A stretch of DNA of 64,000 nucleotides from JAHFTW01 sp038046785 (GTDB taxonomy: Archaea > Thermoplasmatota > E2 > JACPAO01 > JAHFTW01). The notes beneath the pieces are model-generated. The model was not told the DNA's origin. It saw only the letters and a program-made list of their open reading frames with translations, and ran no database searches. The first letter of the stretch is position 1; each line of letters starts with the position of its first letter. A program made the position numbers and the translations under genes. Location: assembly GCA_038046785.1 (NCBI GenBank), contig JBBSVM010000005.1:127734-191733 (forward strand), given 5' to 3'. This document shows positions 35,645-44,739 of this stretch, in pieces.

Positions 35645-36418
35645 GTGAGCGGCCCCATCCTGCGTCCTGCGCCGCAGCCCATTCGGGCGCCCACGCCGCT
35701 TGCGCGTCTCAACCGGTTCTTGGCGCAGCCGCTCGCCTCTTTCTTCATCGTTCTCGGGGTCGCTCCTGGGCAGCTCTCGCTGCAGAGTTTCACGCTGACG
35801 CTGGTGGGCCTCGCCCGCGCCGCCGACGGCTCCTGGCCCCACGTCGTGCTTGGCGCCGGCTTCGTCTACCTGGGGCTTCTTGCCGACCGGGCGGACCTTC
35901 TCATCATGGAGCGCAAGGGGCGCCCCGGCCTGTGGACCGAATTCCTCGGCATCGCCGTGGACCGCCTCGTCGAGGTCTCCATCCTGGTCGGCCTTGGCGC
36001 GCTCACCGTCATCGGCATGCCCGACGCCCCGGTGGCGACGCTCCATTTGATGTCGGACGGCTGGACGATGGTTGCCGCCTCGGCCGCCGTCGGTCTCCTG
36101 CTGGCCACTCGCGCCGTTGAGGCGACGGGGGAGACCTTCCTGCTGCGTGCTCACCTGCTTGCCACGCGGCGGCTTCCCGGCACGGTTCCCACCTCGACGC
36201 GGCCCCCCTCGCGCAGCCAGCTCGCCATTGTTGCGGGGCGCGACGAGACCCTTCTGCTCGCCGCTCTCTCTGCGCTGACGGCGCAGCCCGACCTTGGCCT
36301 TCTTGCCATCCTTGGGCTCCAGTTCATCGCTTTCTTCGAGCAGCTCGTTCTGTTCCGCAGCCGATTGCGCGACCCCGAGGCGGAAGCGAGCCGTCTCCTG
36401 GGGCCGGACTATCCTTAG
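35645..36418 (+). CDS. CDP-alcohol phosphatidyltransferase-like membrane protein, degenerate motif
   Basis: 257 residues with about six TM helices. The family motif D-x2-D-G-x2-A-R-x8-G-x3-D-x3-D is partly kept: DRADLLIMERKG then GIAVDRLVE, with the DG glycine and AR replaced and the last D changed to E. It could be a divergent lipid head-group transferase or a family member that lost activity. GTG start at 35645, 19 bp after the glycosyltransferase gene. Confidence 0.65.
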   Translation: MSGPILRPAPQPIRAPTPLARLNRFLAQPLASFFIVLGVAPGQLSLQSFTLTLVGLARAADGSWPHVVLGAGFVYLGLLADRADLLIMERKGRPGLWTEFLGIAVDRLVEVSILVGLGALTVIGMPDAPVATLHLMSDGWTMVAASAAVGLLLATRAVEATGETFLLRAHLLATRRLPGTVPTSTRPPSRSQLAIVAGRDETLLLAALSALTAQPDLGLLAILGLQFIAFFEQLVLFRSRLRDPEAEASRLLGPDYP

Positions 36419-36441
36419 CGGGCGTTCGACGACCCGCTCCA

Positions 36442-36492
36442 GTCGCAGATTCCGCAGATTTCTCAGATTCGAAGGGCGGTAATCTGCGGCAA
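36442..36492. repeat. CGCAGATT palindromic repeat, copy 3 (degenerate)
   Basis: The left arm GTCGCAGATTCCGCAGATT then TCTCAGATT is intact. The right arm is shortened to AATCTGCGGCAAGTGAG. Located between convergent genes. Confidence 0.7.
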
Positions 36493-36504
36493 GTGAGGGC
36501 TGGC

Positions 36505-36915
36505 TCAGCAGTCGGCGCTGGAGCCGTAACGCCAGAGGACGCGCTCGCCCGCCTGCAAGGCACGCGCATCGGCCGCGGCTCGCACATCGCGGTAACCGTC
36601 GCCTGCGTCGACGAGGAAGCACCAACCCATTCCGCTCGACAACTCTTCGGCATAGGGGCCAATGGCGCGAACGTAGGCGCCAAGCGAACTCTGCTCGATG
36701 TCCAGGAAGAACCGGCCCGACGCGGCCGCCGCCTCGAGAGCGCCCAGGACCGTTGCAGCGCTTGCCGCCACCGCGACCGTGCCGTTCCAGAACGGCTCGC
36801 CTTCGGGGCCGAGGATGGCAACGGAATAGAGCCCCGCCGCTCCGCTTGGCGGCGTCGCGCATCCACCGAAGACGACGAGGATGGCGAGAAGGGAGACGAA
36901 AGGGCGCGGGCGCAT
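36505..36915 (-). CDS. DUF4430 (transcobalamin C-terminal-like) lipoprotein
   Basis: 136 residues. Signal peptide with lipobox VVFGGCATPP. The mature part fits DUF4430: TVLGALEAAAASG, GAYVRAIG, GWCFLVDAG and, at the end, GERVLWRYG, equivalent to the GD-x-x-x-W-x-Y end of the domain. This fold is the small beta domain of transcobalamin and intrinsic factor. It is divergent from a regulator plus ECF transporter, as in bacterial corrinoid uptake loci. Corrinoid binding is therefore inferred. Confidence 0.75.
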   Translation of the reverse strand: MRPRPFVSLLAILVVFGGCATPPSGAAGLYSVAILGPEGEPFWNGTVAVAASAATVLGALEAAAASGRFFLDIEQSSLGAYVRAIGPYAEELSSGMGWCFLVDAGDGYRDVRAAADARALQAGERVLWRYGSSADC

Positions 36916-36974
36916 CTCAATCCAGTTTGACGAGGTTCACGAAGGGTTGAAACCGGAAAAGGGTTGGCGGCGCC

Positions 36975-37802
36975 GTGGAGAGCCTCCGTCCGCTGCGCGA
37001 TCGCACCGCCACGACCCGGGTTCTCATCCTCGCCGCCCTGGAGTCTCGCCCGACCGCGACGCTGAGCGACGTCGCCGCCGACCTCGACGTCACCGTCCAG
37101 GCCATCTCGGCCCATGCCCAGGAGATGGCGCGCCAAGGGCTTCTCGATGCGGGAGATGCGGGCTACCGCCCCACTGCAAAGGGGCGCCAAGCGCTCCACG
37201 AAGGGGTGCGCTCGCTGCGCGACGCGGTGACGACGCTTGCCGGGCCGCTTGATGTCATCCAGGTCACGAGCGCGCTGGCCGCCTCCCAAATCGCTGCCGG
37301 ACAGGAGGTCGGGCTCTTCATGGCCGACGGAGAGCTCGAGGCGCGGCCGAGCGCCAACGCCCCGAGCCGCGGCCGCGCCCGCGAAGCCGCCAAGCCGGGC
37401 GACGAGGTCATCGTCACCGACCTCAAAGGCATGGTCAAGCTGGAACCCGGCGCCCTCACCGTCATCAGCCTCCCAGGGCCTGGCGAAGGCGGCATCGCCC
37501 GTCTCGACACCGCACGGCTGCGCAAACTCATTGGCGCGCAGAAAGCGACGAAAGTGGGAGCGCACGGCACCGGGGCCACCATCTTGGCACGCCGCCTCGT
37601 TGGCGACGGGCTGCGCACGCTGGACTTCACCTTCGCCGCCGACCGCGCCGCTTTCAACGCCGCCGAGCGCGGGCTCGATGTCCTGCTGCTGGTGACGCGC
37701 GACCGGTTGAGCGAGGTCATGCAGGCGTTCGAGCGGCTCAACGGAGCGACGTTGCGCCGCGTCCCCATCACGCTGCTTGAGGCTCCAGAGCGCAATGGCT
37801 GA
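36975..37802 (+). CDS. Winged-helix transcriptional regulator of ECF locus
   Basis: 275 residues. The N-terminal winged helix (about 12-75: TRVLILAALESRPTATLSDV, ISAHAQEMARQGLLD) is followed by a ligand-type domain with beta-rich segments (GDEVIVTDLKGMVKLEPGAL, TVISLPGPGEGG) and Rossmann-like strands near the end. GTG start. Its stop overlaps the ECF ATPase start by 8 nt, so it is translated with the transporter. It probably senses the transported compound. Confidence 0.8.
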   Translation: MESLRPLRDRTATTRVLILAALESRPTATLSDVAADLDVTVQAISAHAQEMARQGLLDAGDAGYRPTAKGRQALHEGVRSLRDAVTTLAGPLDVIQVTSALAASQIAAGQEVGLFMADGELEARPSANAPSRGRAREAAKPGDEVIVTDLKGMVKLEPGALTVISLPGPGEGGIARLDTARLRKLIGAQKATKVGAHGTGATILARRLVGDGLRTLDFTFAADRAAFNAAERGLDVLLLVTRDRLSEVMQAFERLNGATLRRVPITLLEAPERNG

Positions 37803-38946
37803 ACCGCTCGCCCGTCTGCGCGCCGTTCCCACCGCGAACGGCCCGCTCAACCTGGAAATTCAGCGCGGCGACATCGTGCAGCTTGCCGGCCCCAACGGCT
37901 GCGGCAAGACCACGCTCCTTCGCGCTCTTGCCGGACTCGCCACGCCGTGGGCGTCCAAGGTCGGCTCGGAGGTCGGCATCGCTTCGACTCAGATCCCAGC
38001 TCAGGATCTCAATGCGGTCCTGATGTTCCAGGACCCCCGCGACGGGTTGGTCGGGCTCACCGTGCGCGGCGAGTTCGACCTGCGCGGCAGACCACCACCG
38101 CCCGAGGTGGCGACGCTGCTCGATCGCGATGTGGCGACCCTCAGTTCCGGCGAGGCGCGGCGTGTCGCGCAGGCGGTCGCCACCTCGGCCGACCGTCCGA
38201 TCCTGCTGCTCGACGAGCCGGTGGAGGGGCTGGATGGTGAACGTCGCGCGGACCTTGCCGACGCCATCGTCCGCTACGCGAAACGAGGCGCCGTGGTCTT
38301 TGCCGACCATTCGGGGGCGCTCTCCCATCTCGCGACACGCACCCTCCATCTCGGTCCAGTGCACGCGCCCAACCTTGGCTCGATGCCGATTCCGAGTGCC
38401 CGCCACGTTCTGACCTGGCCCGGGGCGCAGAAGGTTCCTGGACGACCCGGCCTGCGATTGCCCGCCCTGCGCGTGGCCAGTGGATTCCATGTCGTGACCG
38501 GCCCCAACGGGTCGGGAAAGAGCACGCTGCTTCTTGCCCTCGCCGGCCTCCTCGGGGTCGGCGCGACCCTCAATGGCCATCCGGCCCAGGGACGACTTGC
38601 CCTGCCGCAGGCGCGCCACCAACTCTGGGGAGAACAGGTGGGCCAGCATCTGGAGGGCTGCGACCCGGCCATGGTCGACCTGCTCGGCGCCGTGCCCTTT
38701 GCCAAACGTTCGCCGCTTGCCCTGTCGGGGGGGGAGACGCAGCGCGCCGCCCTTGCGGCCACTCTCGGGCGTCCGTCGCAGCTGTATCTGCTCGACGAGC
38801 CGGAGGCGCACCTCGATGGGGCAGGCCGCATCGCTCTCGTGGCCGCCATTCGGTGCCGCGTCGAGGAGGGCGCCATCGTGCTTGCCGCAACGCATGATGT
38901 TGAGCTGGTCCGGCTCGCGGGCCATCGCATCGAGGTGGCACTTTGA
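37795..38946 (+). CDS. ECF transporter ATPase, fused A-A' domains
   Basis: 383 residues holding two complete ABC ATPase domains. Domain 1 has Walker A GPNGCGKTTLL, signature LSSGEARRVAQAV and Walker B ILLLDEPVEGLDG. Domain 2 has GPNGSGKSTLL, LSGGETQRAAL and LYLLDEPEAHLDG. Domains are short (about 190 residues each). Most ECF systems use two separate ATPases (EcfA and EcfA'). Here one chain supplies both. The stop overlaps the next start (TTGA). Confidence 0.9.
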   Translation: MAEPLARLRAVPTANGPLNLEIQRGDIVQLAGPNGCGKTTLLRALAGLATPWASKVGSEVGIASTQIPAQDLNAVLMFQDPRDGLVGLTVRGEFDLRGRPPPPEVATLLDRDVATLSSGEARRVAQAVATSADRPILLLDEPVEGLDGERRADLADAIVRYAKRGAVVFADHSGALSHLATRTLHLGPVHAPNLGSMPIPSARHVLTWPGAQKVPGRPGLRLPALRVASGFHVVTGPNGSGKSTLLLALAGLLGVGATLNGHPAQGRLALPQARHQLWGEQVGQHLEGCDPAMVDLLGAVPFAKRSPLALSGGETQRAALAATLGRPSQLYLLDEPEAHLDGAGRIALVAAIRCRVEEGAIVLAATHDVELVRLAGHRIEVAL

Positions 38947-40055
38947 ATCGCATCGCCGCGCTCGCCATCCTCGCCGCAACGGCGGCAAGTCTCGCGCTCA
39001 TCCTCGCCCTGCCGTGGCCCCTCGTCGCAGGCGCCCTGGCGCTCGCCCTCGTCGCAGTCCCCGCAACCGGCCGGACCGTCGCCATCGCGGCGCTCTTCAC
39101 ATTCCCACTTCATCTCATCCTCTTTGCTGCCATCGTACGCGGCGGCCCGCAGGCGATGCTTGGCCCGATTCAACTTAGCTTGGACGGAGCGTTCGTTGGC
39201 GCTCAGGCCGCCCTGCGGCTCGTTACTCTCACCGCAGTCGCCCTCGCTTGGCTTGAGGCGTTCCCGGCCCCGCGCCTCCTCTCAGCACTGCGCTTGCCGC
39301 CCCGTCTTGCCGGAACGCTTGGAGCGTTGCTGCTGTCGGCGCATGGCGTTCGCGAAGATTGGCGCAACCTCATCTTGGCTCGCCGCGCGGATCACACCTG
39401 GCCCGAGCACAGGTGGCGTCAGATCAAGGCGGCATCGGAGTTGGTGCCAAGCTTGGTCGCGGCCGCCCTGCGGCGAGCCGCGACGCGGCGGGACGCGCTG
39501 CGCATGGCGGGCCACGACACAGGGCCTCTCTTCGTGCCTCTCGTCGCGTTTGGCGCACTCGCCCTCGCCGGTCGCCTGCTGTTCCTCGCCCTTCCCAACA
39601 TCGCACTGACCTATCTCGTCGTCTTCTTGGCGGGCATCCTGTTCGGGGCGCGCGCTGGAGCGCTCGTTGCCATCCTCAGCATGGGGTTCAGCAATCTCCT
39701 GCTCACCGGGCTCCTCCCGGCTCCGTTCGTCAACCTGCCTGCCATGGCGTTGCTGGGAGTTCTCGGTGGCCTCCTGCGCGGCGTGCCATGGGGGGAGAGC
39801 CGCACGGCGGCGCGCGTTGCCGCCACGGCCATCGGCATCGCCGCGACGCTTCTGTTTTCCGTGGCCACCGACGTGGGGAGCTGGTTCCTCCTTCCCGAGC
39901 TGCGCAACCAGCAAGGAACCCTCGTGCCGCTCATCGCGGCCGGCCTCGCCTTCAACGCCCTCCCCGCCGCCGTCAACGGTGCCCTGTTCGCGGTCGCGGT
40001 TCCCGCCACGGTACGCGCCCTGCGCGTTGCAACACCGGTCGCTTCGGCGCGGTGA
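38943..40055 (+). CDS. Fused ECF T-S membrane protein (EcfT plus substrate-binding component)
   Basis: 370 residues. The first half resembles EcfT/CbiQ: several TM helices and long amphipathic cytoplasmic helices with arginine-rich coupling motifs (ILARRADHTW, LRRAATRRDALRMAGHD). The second half (about 200-365) has six TM helices with the S-component pattern YLVVFLAGILFGARAGALVA, FSNLLLTGLLPAPFVNLPAM and ALLGVLGGLLRG. So one protein probably carries both the energy-coupling scaffold and substrate binding. TTG start at 38943. Substrate inferred as corrinoid from the DUF4430 neighbour. Confidence 0.75.
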   Translation: MNRIAALAILAATAASLALILALPWPLVAGALALALVAVPATGRTVAIAALFTFPLHLILFAAIVRGGPQAMLGPIQLSLDGAFVGAQAALRLVTLTAVALAWLEAFPAPRLLSALRLPPRLAGTLGALLLSAHGVREDWRNLILARRADHTWPEHRWRQIKAASELVPSLVAAALRRAATRRDALRMAGHDTGPLFVPLVAFGALALAGRLLFLALPNIALTYLVVFLAGILFGARAGALVAILSMGFSNLLLTGLLPAPFVNLPAMALLGVLGGLLRGVPWGESRTAARVAATAIGIAATLLFSVATDVGSWFLLPELRNQQGTLVPLIAAGLAFNALPAAVNGALFAVAVPATVRALRVATPVASAR

Positions 40056-40122
40056 CCGAAGCGGGACAGCATCCGGGCTCGCCGCCCCATCTCCATCAAC
40101 GCGGGAGCCGCCGGCCCGCACC

Positions 40123-40129
40123 CTTTATC
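40123..40129 (+). promoter_or_regulatory. TATA-like element of carA
   Basis: CTTTATC is centred about 36 nt before the carA ATG, giving a leader near 10 nt. It follows the end of the ECF gene by about 70 bp, so carAB has its own promoter. Confidence 0.5.
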
Positions 40130-40161
40130 CCAACATCGGCTTGCCCGCCAGGTCCGAAGCG

Positions 40162-41364
40162 ATGGGACAACCTGCGCCTCACACGAACACTCCCGAAAAA
40201 CGGGCTTATTTGGTGTTGGAGGACGGTTCGGTCGTCGAAGGTGAAGCGTTCGGCTTCCCCGCGACCGCGTACGGCGAACTGGTCTTCACGACCGGCATGA
40301 CCGGCTACCAGGAGTCGCTCACCGACCCCTCGTTCCACGGCCAGGTTCTCCTCTTCACCTACCCGATGATCGGCAACTACGGCGTCAACGCCGACGATTG
40401 GGAGTCCGATCGGGTCTGGCCGCGCGCCGTCGTGGTGCGCGAGTGGTGTCGCCAGCCGAGCCACCGCAAGTCCACCAAGACCCTGCACGACCTTCTTGTC
40501 GAGCAGAAGGTGCCCGGCATCTCCGGCGTGGACACCCGCGCCCTCACCCTCAAGATTCGCGAGAAGGGCTGCCTCCGCTGTTTCGTCACGCACGACGCCG
40601 CGCAGGTCCCCGCACTCAAGGCGAAAGTCGCATCGATGCCGTCGGTCGAAGTGGACAACCTCGCCGCCGAGGCTTCGGTGCAGAGCGCGCGCCGGTATGG
40701 CAAGAACGCCAAGGGCGACCTGAAAGACGGCACCAGCTTCGACCCGAAGGCGCACACCGTCGCCGTCATCGACACCGGCATCAAACGCAACATCTTGCGC
40801 AACCTCGCCCGCCGCTTCAACGTCCTTCATCTGCCCTGGAACGCGACGACCAAGGATGTCCAGGGAGCCGACTGCCTCTTCATCGCCAATGGTCCCGGCG
40901 ACCCCGCCCATCCGGCGCTTGTTCCGACCACGCTCAAGACGCTGCGCAGCGCGTCGGAGAAGATGCCCACGTTCGGGATCTGCTACGGCAACCAGCTCGT
41001 GTCGCTTGCCTGGGGCGCCAAGACGAAGAAGATGAAGTTCGGCCACCGCGGCGCCAACATCCCGACGCGCGACGAGTTCACCGGCATCGTGCGCATCACG
41101 AGCCAAAACCACGGCTTCCACGTCGATGCCGACTCCGTCAAGGGCACCGGCCTCGTCGTCTGGGAGAAGTGCCCCAACGACGGCGTCGTCGAAGCGGTGC
41201 GCCATGAGACCTTGCCGATTTTCACGATGCAGTACCACCCCGAAGCGAGCCCCGGGCCCTGGGACTCCAACCACTTCTTCGACCAGTTCCTGCTCATGGT
41301 GGAACAGGTCAAGGCGGGCAAATGGGTGCCGGGGAAGTTCCCGAAAGTTGGGGGTGCGCATTGA
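40162..41364 (+). CDS. carA: Carbamoyl-phosphate synthase small subunit
   Basis: 400 residues. CarA releases ammonia from glutamine for carbamoyl phosphate (arginine and pyrimidine synthesis). The N-terminal CarA domain begins YLVLEDGSVVEGEAFGF. The GATase domain has the nucleophile in FGICYGNQ and the His-Glu pair in QYHPEASPGP. The nucleophile motif reads GICYGNQ rather than the usual GICLGHQ. ATG at 40162. Followed by a palindromic repeat before carB. Confidence 0.95.
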   Translation: MGQPAPHTNTPEKRAYLVLEDGSVVEGEAFGFPATAYGELVFTTGMTGYQESLTDPSFHGQVLLFTYPMIGNYGVNADDWESDRVWPRAVVVREWCRQPSHRKSTKTLHDLLVEQKVPGISGVDTRALTLKIREKGCLRCFVTHDAAQVPALKAKVASMPSVEVDNLAAEASVQSARRYGKNAKGDLKDGTSFDPKAHTVAVIDTGIKRNILRNLARRFNVLHLPWNATTKDVQGADCLFIANGPGDPAHPALVPTTLKTLRSASEKMPTFGICYGNQLVSLAWGAKTKKMKFGHRGANIPTRDEFTGIVRITSQNHGFHVDADSVKGTGLVVWEKCPNDGVVEAVRHETLPIFTMQYHPEASPGPWDSNHFFDQFLLMVEQVKAGKWVPGKFPKVGGAH

Positions 41365-41378
41365 TGTCGACATTCCAC

Positions 41379-41446
41379 CGAACCGCAGATTGCGCAGATG
41401 ACGCAGATTTGTTCGGTCAGACCGCATCTGCGCTATCTGCGGTTCG
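41379..41446. repeat. CGCAGATT palindromic repeat, copy 4 (inside carAB operon)
   Basis: Arms CGAACCGCAGAT and ATCTGCGGTTCG close a 68-bp hairpin with internal GCGCAGATGACGCAGAT units. It fills most of the 101-bp gap between carA and carB. Confidence 0.8.
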
Positions 41447-41465
41447 TCGGGCGGAGGTGGCGTAG

Positions 41466-44400
41466 ATGCCCAAGCGCAGCGATGTCAAGAAAATCCTCAT
41501 CATCGGCTCTGGCCCCATCCAAATCGGGCAAGCGGCGGAGTTCGATTTCTCGGGCAGCCAGGCGTGCCGTGCCTGTCGCGAAGAGGGATTCAAAGTCGTC
41601 CTCGTCAACTCCAACCCGGCCACCATTCAGACGGACGTCGAGACGGCGGAGGCGGTCTATGTCGAGCCGCTCACCGTCGAGTCCCTGACCGCCATCATTG
41701 CGAAGGAGCGCCCCGACGGCGTTCTCGCCGGCATGGGGGGTCAGACGGCGCTCAACCTGGTCTCGGAGCTTGCCGAAGCTGGCGTCCTCGAGAAGTATGG
41801 CGTGAAACTTCTCGGCACGCCGCTCTCCGCGATTGCCGATGCGGAAGACCGCGACCTGTTCAAGCGGGTCATGGAGCGCATCGGCGAGCCGGTCGCGAAG
41901 GCCAAGGTGGCGACGACCGTGGACGAGGCGCTCGAGATTGTCCACTCCTACATTGGACGCTACCCTGCCCTTGTCCGACCCGCCTATACGCTCGGTGGCC
42001 TCGGCGGCGGTGTCGCCCACAACGACGAGGAGATGCGCGAGCTGTGCGCCAAGGGCCTTGCCTACAGCCGCATCAAGCAGGTGCTCATCGAGGAGTCGCT
42101 ACTCGGCTGGCTCGAATACGAGTACGAGGTGATGCGGGACGGCAAGGACAACTGCATCATCGTCTGCAACATGGAGAACCTCGACCCGATGGGGGTCCAC
42201 ACGGGAGAATCCATCGTCGTCGCCCCGAGCCAGACGCTCAGCGACCAGGACCACCAGAAACTGCGCACCTCGGCGCTCAAGTGCATTCGCGCCCTGAAAA
42301 TCGAGGGCGGCTGCAATGTCCAGTTCGCGTTGCAGAAATCCACGGGAGAGTACCGCGTCATCGAGGTCAACCCGCGTGTGTCACGTTCGTCGGCGCTCGC
42401 CAGCAAGGCAACCGGTTACCCGATTGCCCGTGTCGCGGCAAAGATTGCTCTTGGCATGACGCTCGACGAGATTCCCAACGCCATCACCGGCAAGACCGTC
42501 GCCGCATTCGAGCCGACGCTCGACTACGTGGTCACCAAGATTCCGCGCTGGCCGTTCGACAAGTTCCGCACGGTGGACCCGCGCATCGGGACGCAGATGA
42601 AATCCACCGGCGAAGTGATGGCCATCGGCCGCACCATCGAGGAGTCGCTGCTCAAGGCAGTTCGCTCGCTGGAAATTGACGCCGACTCTCTGGAGGCGCC
42701 AACCGTCTGGGACGACACGAAGCTGGAGGAAGCGGTCCGTGTCGCCACCCACCAGAGGCTCTTCGCGGTGGCGGAAGCGCTGCGGCGCGGCTGGAGCGTC
42801 GAAAAGGTCCACAAGCTCTCGGGCTACGATCCGTTCTTCCTGCACAAGATTCACAACATTGTGGCGCTCGAGGGAGCCCTCAAGGCGAAACCAGGCGACA
42901 CCGCAACTCTCGCCAAGGCGAAGCACTCTGGCATCAGCGACTCCTTCATCGCCCGCATTTGGGGCTGGGGCGAAGATGAACGGCGCGTCGCCGCGCTCCG
43001 CCGCACCCACGGCATTGTCCCGGACACCAAGATGGTGGACACCTGCGCTGCCGAGTTCGAGGCCAAGACGCCGTACTACTACACCAGCTACGACCCGGTG
43101 ACTGCGGCCACGGCGCTCCCTGCGGCGCCGAAGGGCAAGAAACGTGTCCTGGTGCTCGGCTCCGGCCCCATCCGCATCGGGCAGGGCATTGAGTTCGACT
43201 ACTGCTGCGTCCACGCCGCCTGGGCCATCAAGGAGGAGGGAATGGAGGCGGTTCTCCTCAACAACAACCCGGAGACCGTCTCGACCGATTTCGACACCTC
43301 GACGCGGCTCTATTTCGAGCCGTTGACGCTCGAGGATGTCATGCACTGCATTGAGCGCGAACGCCCCGACGGCGTGCTGGTGCAGTTCGGCGGCCAGACC
43401 GCCATCAACCTCGCGCTGCCTCTCGAGGCCGCCCTCGCTGCGCGCCCCGACCTGCCGACGAAGGTGTGGGGAACGCAGCCCTCGGCCATCGACCTCGCCG
43501 AGGACCGCGACAAGTTCAACCAGCTCATGCGCAGCCTCGGCATCGCGCAGCCAGACGCAGGAATCGCGCACGAAGCGGAGGAGGCGGTCACGAAGGCGGC
43601 CGCCATCGGCTACCCCGTTCTCGTTCGGCCCTCGTACGTTCTCGGCGGCCGCGCCATGCAGGTCGTCCACAACGAGGCGGAGCTGCGGGATTACATTCGC
43701 GACGCCGTGCGCGTCTCGAAGAAGACGCCGGTCCTCATCGACCGGTTCCTCAGCCGCGCCACCGAGATTGACGTCGATGCGGTCTCGGACGGAACCGACG
43801 TCCTGCTTGGTGCCATCATGGAGCACGTCGAGGAGGCCGGTGTCCACTCCGGCGACTCGACCACCGTCATCCCGCCGCAGAACCTGAGCCGCGAGGTGCT
43901 CGCCACCGTCGAGAGCCACACGCGCAAGATTGCTCTCGCCCTCAAGACGCGCGGTCTCATCAACATCCAGTTCGCCGTCCAAGGCAAGACTGTGTACGTC
44001 CTGGAGGCCAACCCACGTTCCAGCCGCACCGTCCCCTACGTCGCCAAGGCGACCGGGATGCCGCTTGCCAAACTTGCAGCCAAAGTCGCCGTCGGAAAGA
44101 CGCTCAAGGAGCTCGGCGCCGTCGCGGCGCCGCGGCCGAAGCACGTCGCCGTCAAGGCGCCGGTCTTCCCGTTCCTGAAGCTCCCCGGCGTGGATGCCGT
44201 GCTGGGTCCCGAGATGAAATCCACGGGCGAAGTCATGGGCATCGCCGACGACTACGCCACTGCCTACGCCAAAGCGATGGAGGCGGCCGGCAACACCCTG
44301 CCCGACGAGGGCACCGTCTTTGTCTCCGTCGCCAAGGCGGACCGGCCGCGCATCCTCGGCTCCGTCGAGCAGCTTGCCAAGATGGGGTTCAGCCTGGTCG

Positions 44401-44735
44401 CCACATCCGGCACCGCCGCCGACCTGCGCTCTGCTGGCCTCACCGTGACGACGGTGTACAAGCTCTCGGAGGGACAGTCGCCGGACGCCATTGACCTCAT
44501 CCGGCAAGGCAAGGTCCACCTCATCATCAACACCCCGAGCGAGGCGATGGAGGGACCGCAGAAACGCGACGGCTTCGCCATGCGTCGCGTCGCCGTGGAG
44601 TGCCAGATCCCGTTCTTGGCCACCGTCGAGGCGGCGCAGGCGGCGGTGGGCGCCATCGGAGCGCAGCGTCGCGCAGGTGGCCCCTTCGCCGTGCGAAGCC
44701 TCCAAGAGTATGCGGCTGCTTCCCGCGCCCGGTGA
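41466..44735 (+). CDS. carB: Carbamoyl-phosphate synthase large subunit
   Basis: 1089 residues, full length. Two homologous ATP-grasp halves start with VKKILIIGSGPIQIGQAAEFD and KKRVLVLGSGPIRIGQGIEFD. The C-terminal MGS-like allosteric domain (about 935-1070) contains LVATSGTAADL and LIINTPSE. With carA it makes carbamoyl phosphate from bicarbonate, glutamine-derived ammonia and two ATP. The stop is 4 bp before the Trm112-like gene. Confidence 0.97.
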   Translation: MPKRSDVKKILIIGSGPIQIGQAAEFDFSGSQACRACREEGFKVVLVNSNPATIQTDVETAEAVYVEPLTVESLTAIIAKERPDGVLAGMGGQTALNLVSELAEAGVLEKYGVKLLGTPLSAIADAEDRDLFKRVMERIGEPVAKAKVATTVDEALEIVHSYIGRYPALVRPAYTLGGLGGGVAHNDEEMRELCAKGLAYSRIKQVLIEESLLGWLEYEYEVMRDGKDNCIIVCNMENLDPMGVHTGESIVVAPSQTLSDQDHQKLRTSALKCIRALKIEGGCNVQFALQKSTGEYRVIEVNPRVSRSSALASKATGYPIARVAAKIALGMTLDEIPNAITGKTVAAFEPTLDYVVTKIPRWPFDKFRTVDPRIGTQMKSTGEVMAIGRTIEESLLKAVRSLEIDADSLEAPTVWDDTKLEEAVRVATHQRLFAVAEALRRGWSVEKVHKLSGYDPFFLHKIHNIVALEGALKAKPGDTATLAKAKHSGISDSFIARIWGWGEDERRVAALRRTHGIVPDTKMVDTCAAEFEAKTPYYYTSYDPVTAATALPAAPKGKKRVLVLGSGPIRIGQGIEFDYCCVHAAWAIKEEGMEAVLLNNNPETVSTDFDTSTRLYFEPLTLEDVMHCIERERPDGVLVQFGGQTAINLALPLEAALAARPDLPTKVWGTQPSAIDLAEDRDKFNQLMRSLGIAQPDAGIAHEAEEAVTKAAAIGYPVLVRPSYVLGGRAMQVVHNEAELRDYIRDAVRVSKKTPVLIDRFLSRATEIDVDAVSDGTDVLLGAIMEHVEEAGVHSGDSTTVIPPQNLSREVLATVESHTRKIALALKTRGLINIQFAVQGKTVYVLEANPRSSRTVPYVAKATGMPLAKLAAKVAVGKTLKELGAVAAPRPKHVAVKAPVFPFLKLPGVDAVLGPEMKSTGEVMGIADDYATAYAKAMEAAGNTLPDEGTVFVSVAKADRPRILGSVEQLAKMGFSLVATSGTAADLRSAGLTVTTVYKLSEGQSPDAIDLIRQGKVHLIINTPSEAMEGPQKRDGFAMRRVAVECQIPFLATVEAAQAAVGAIGAQRRAGGPFAVRSLQEYAAASRAR

Positions 44736-44739
44736 CCTG

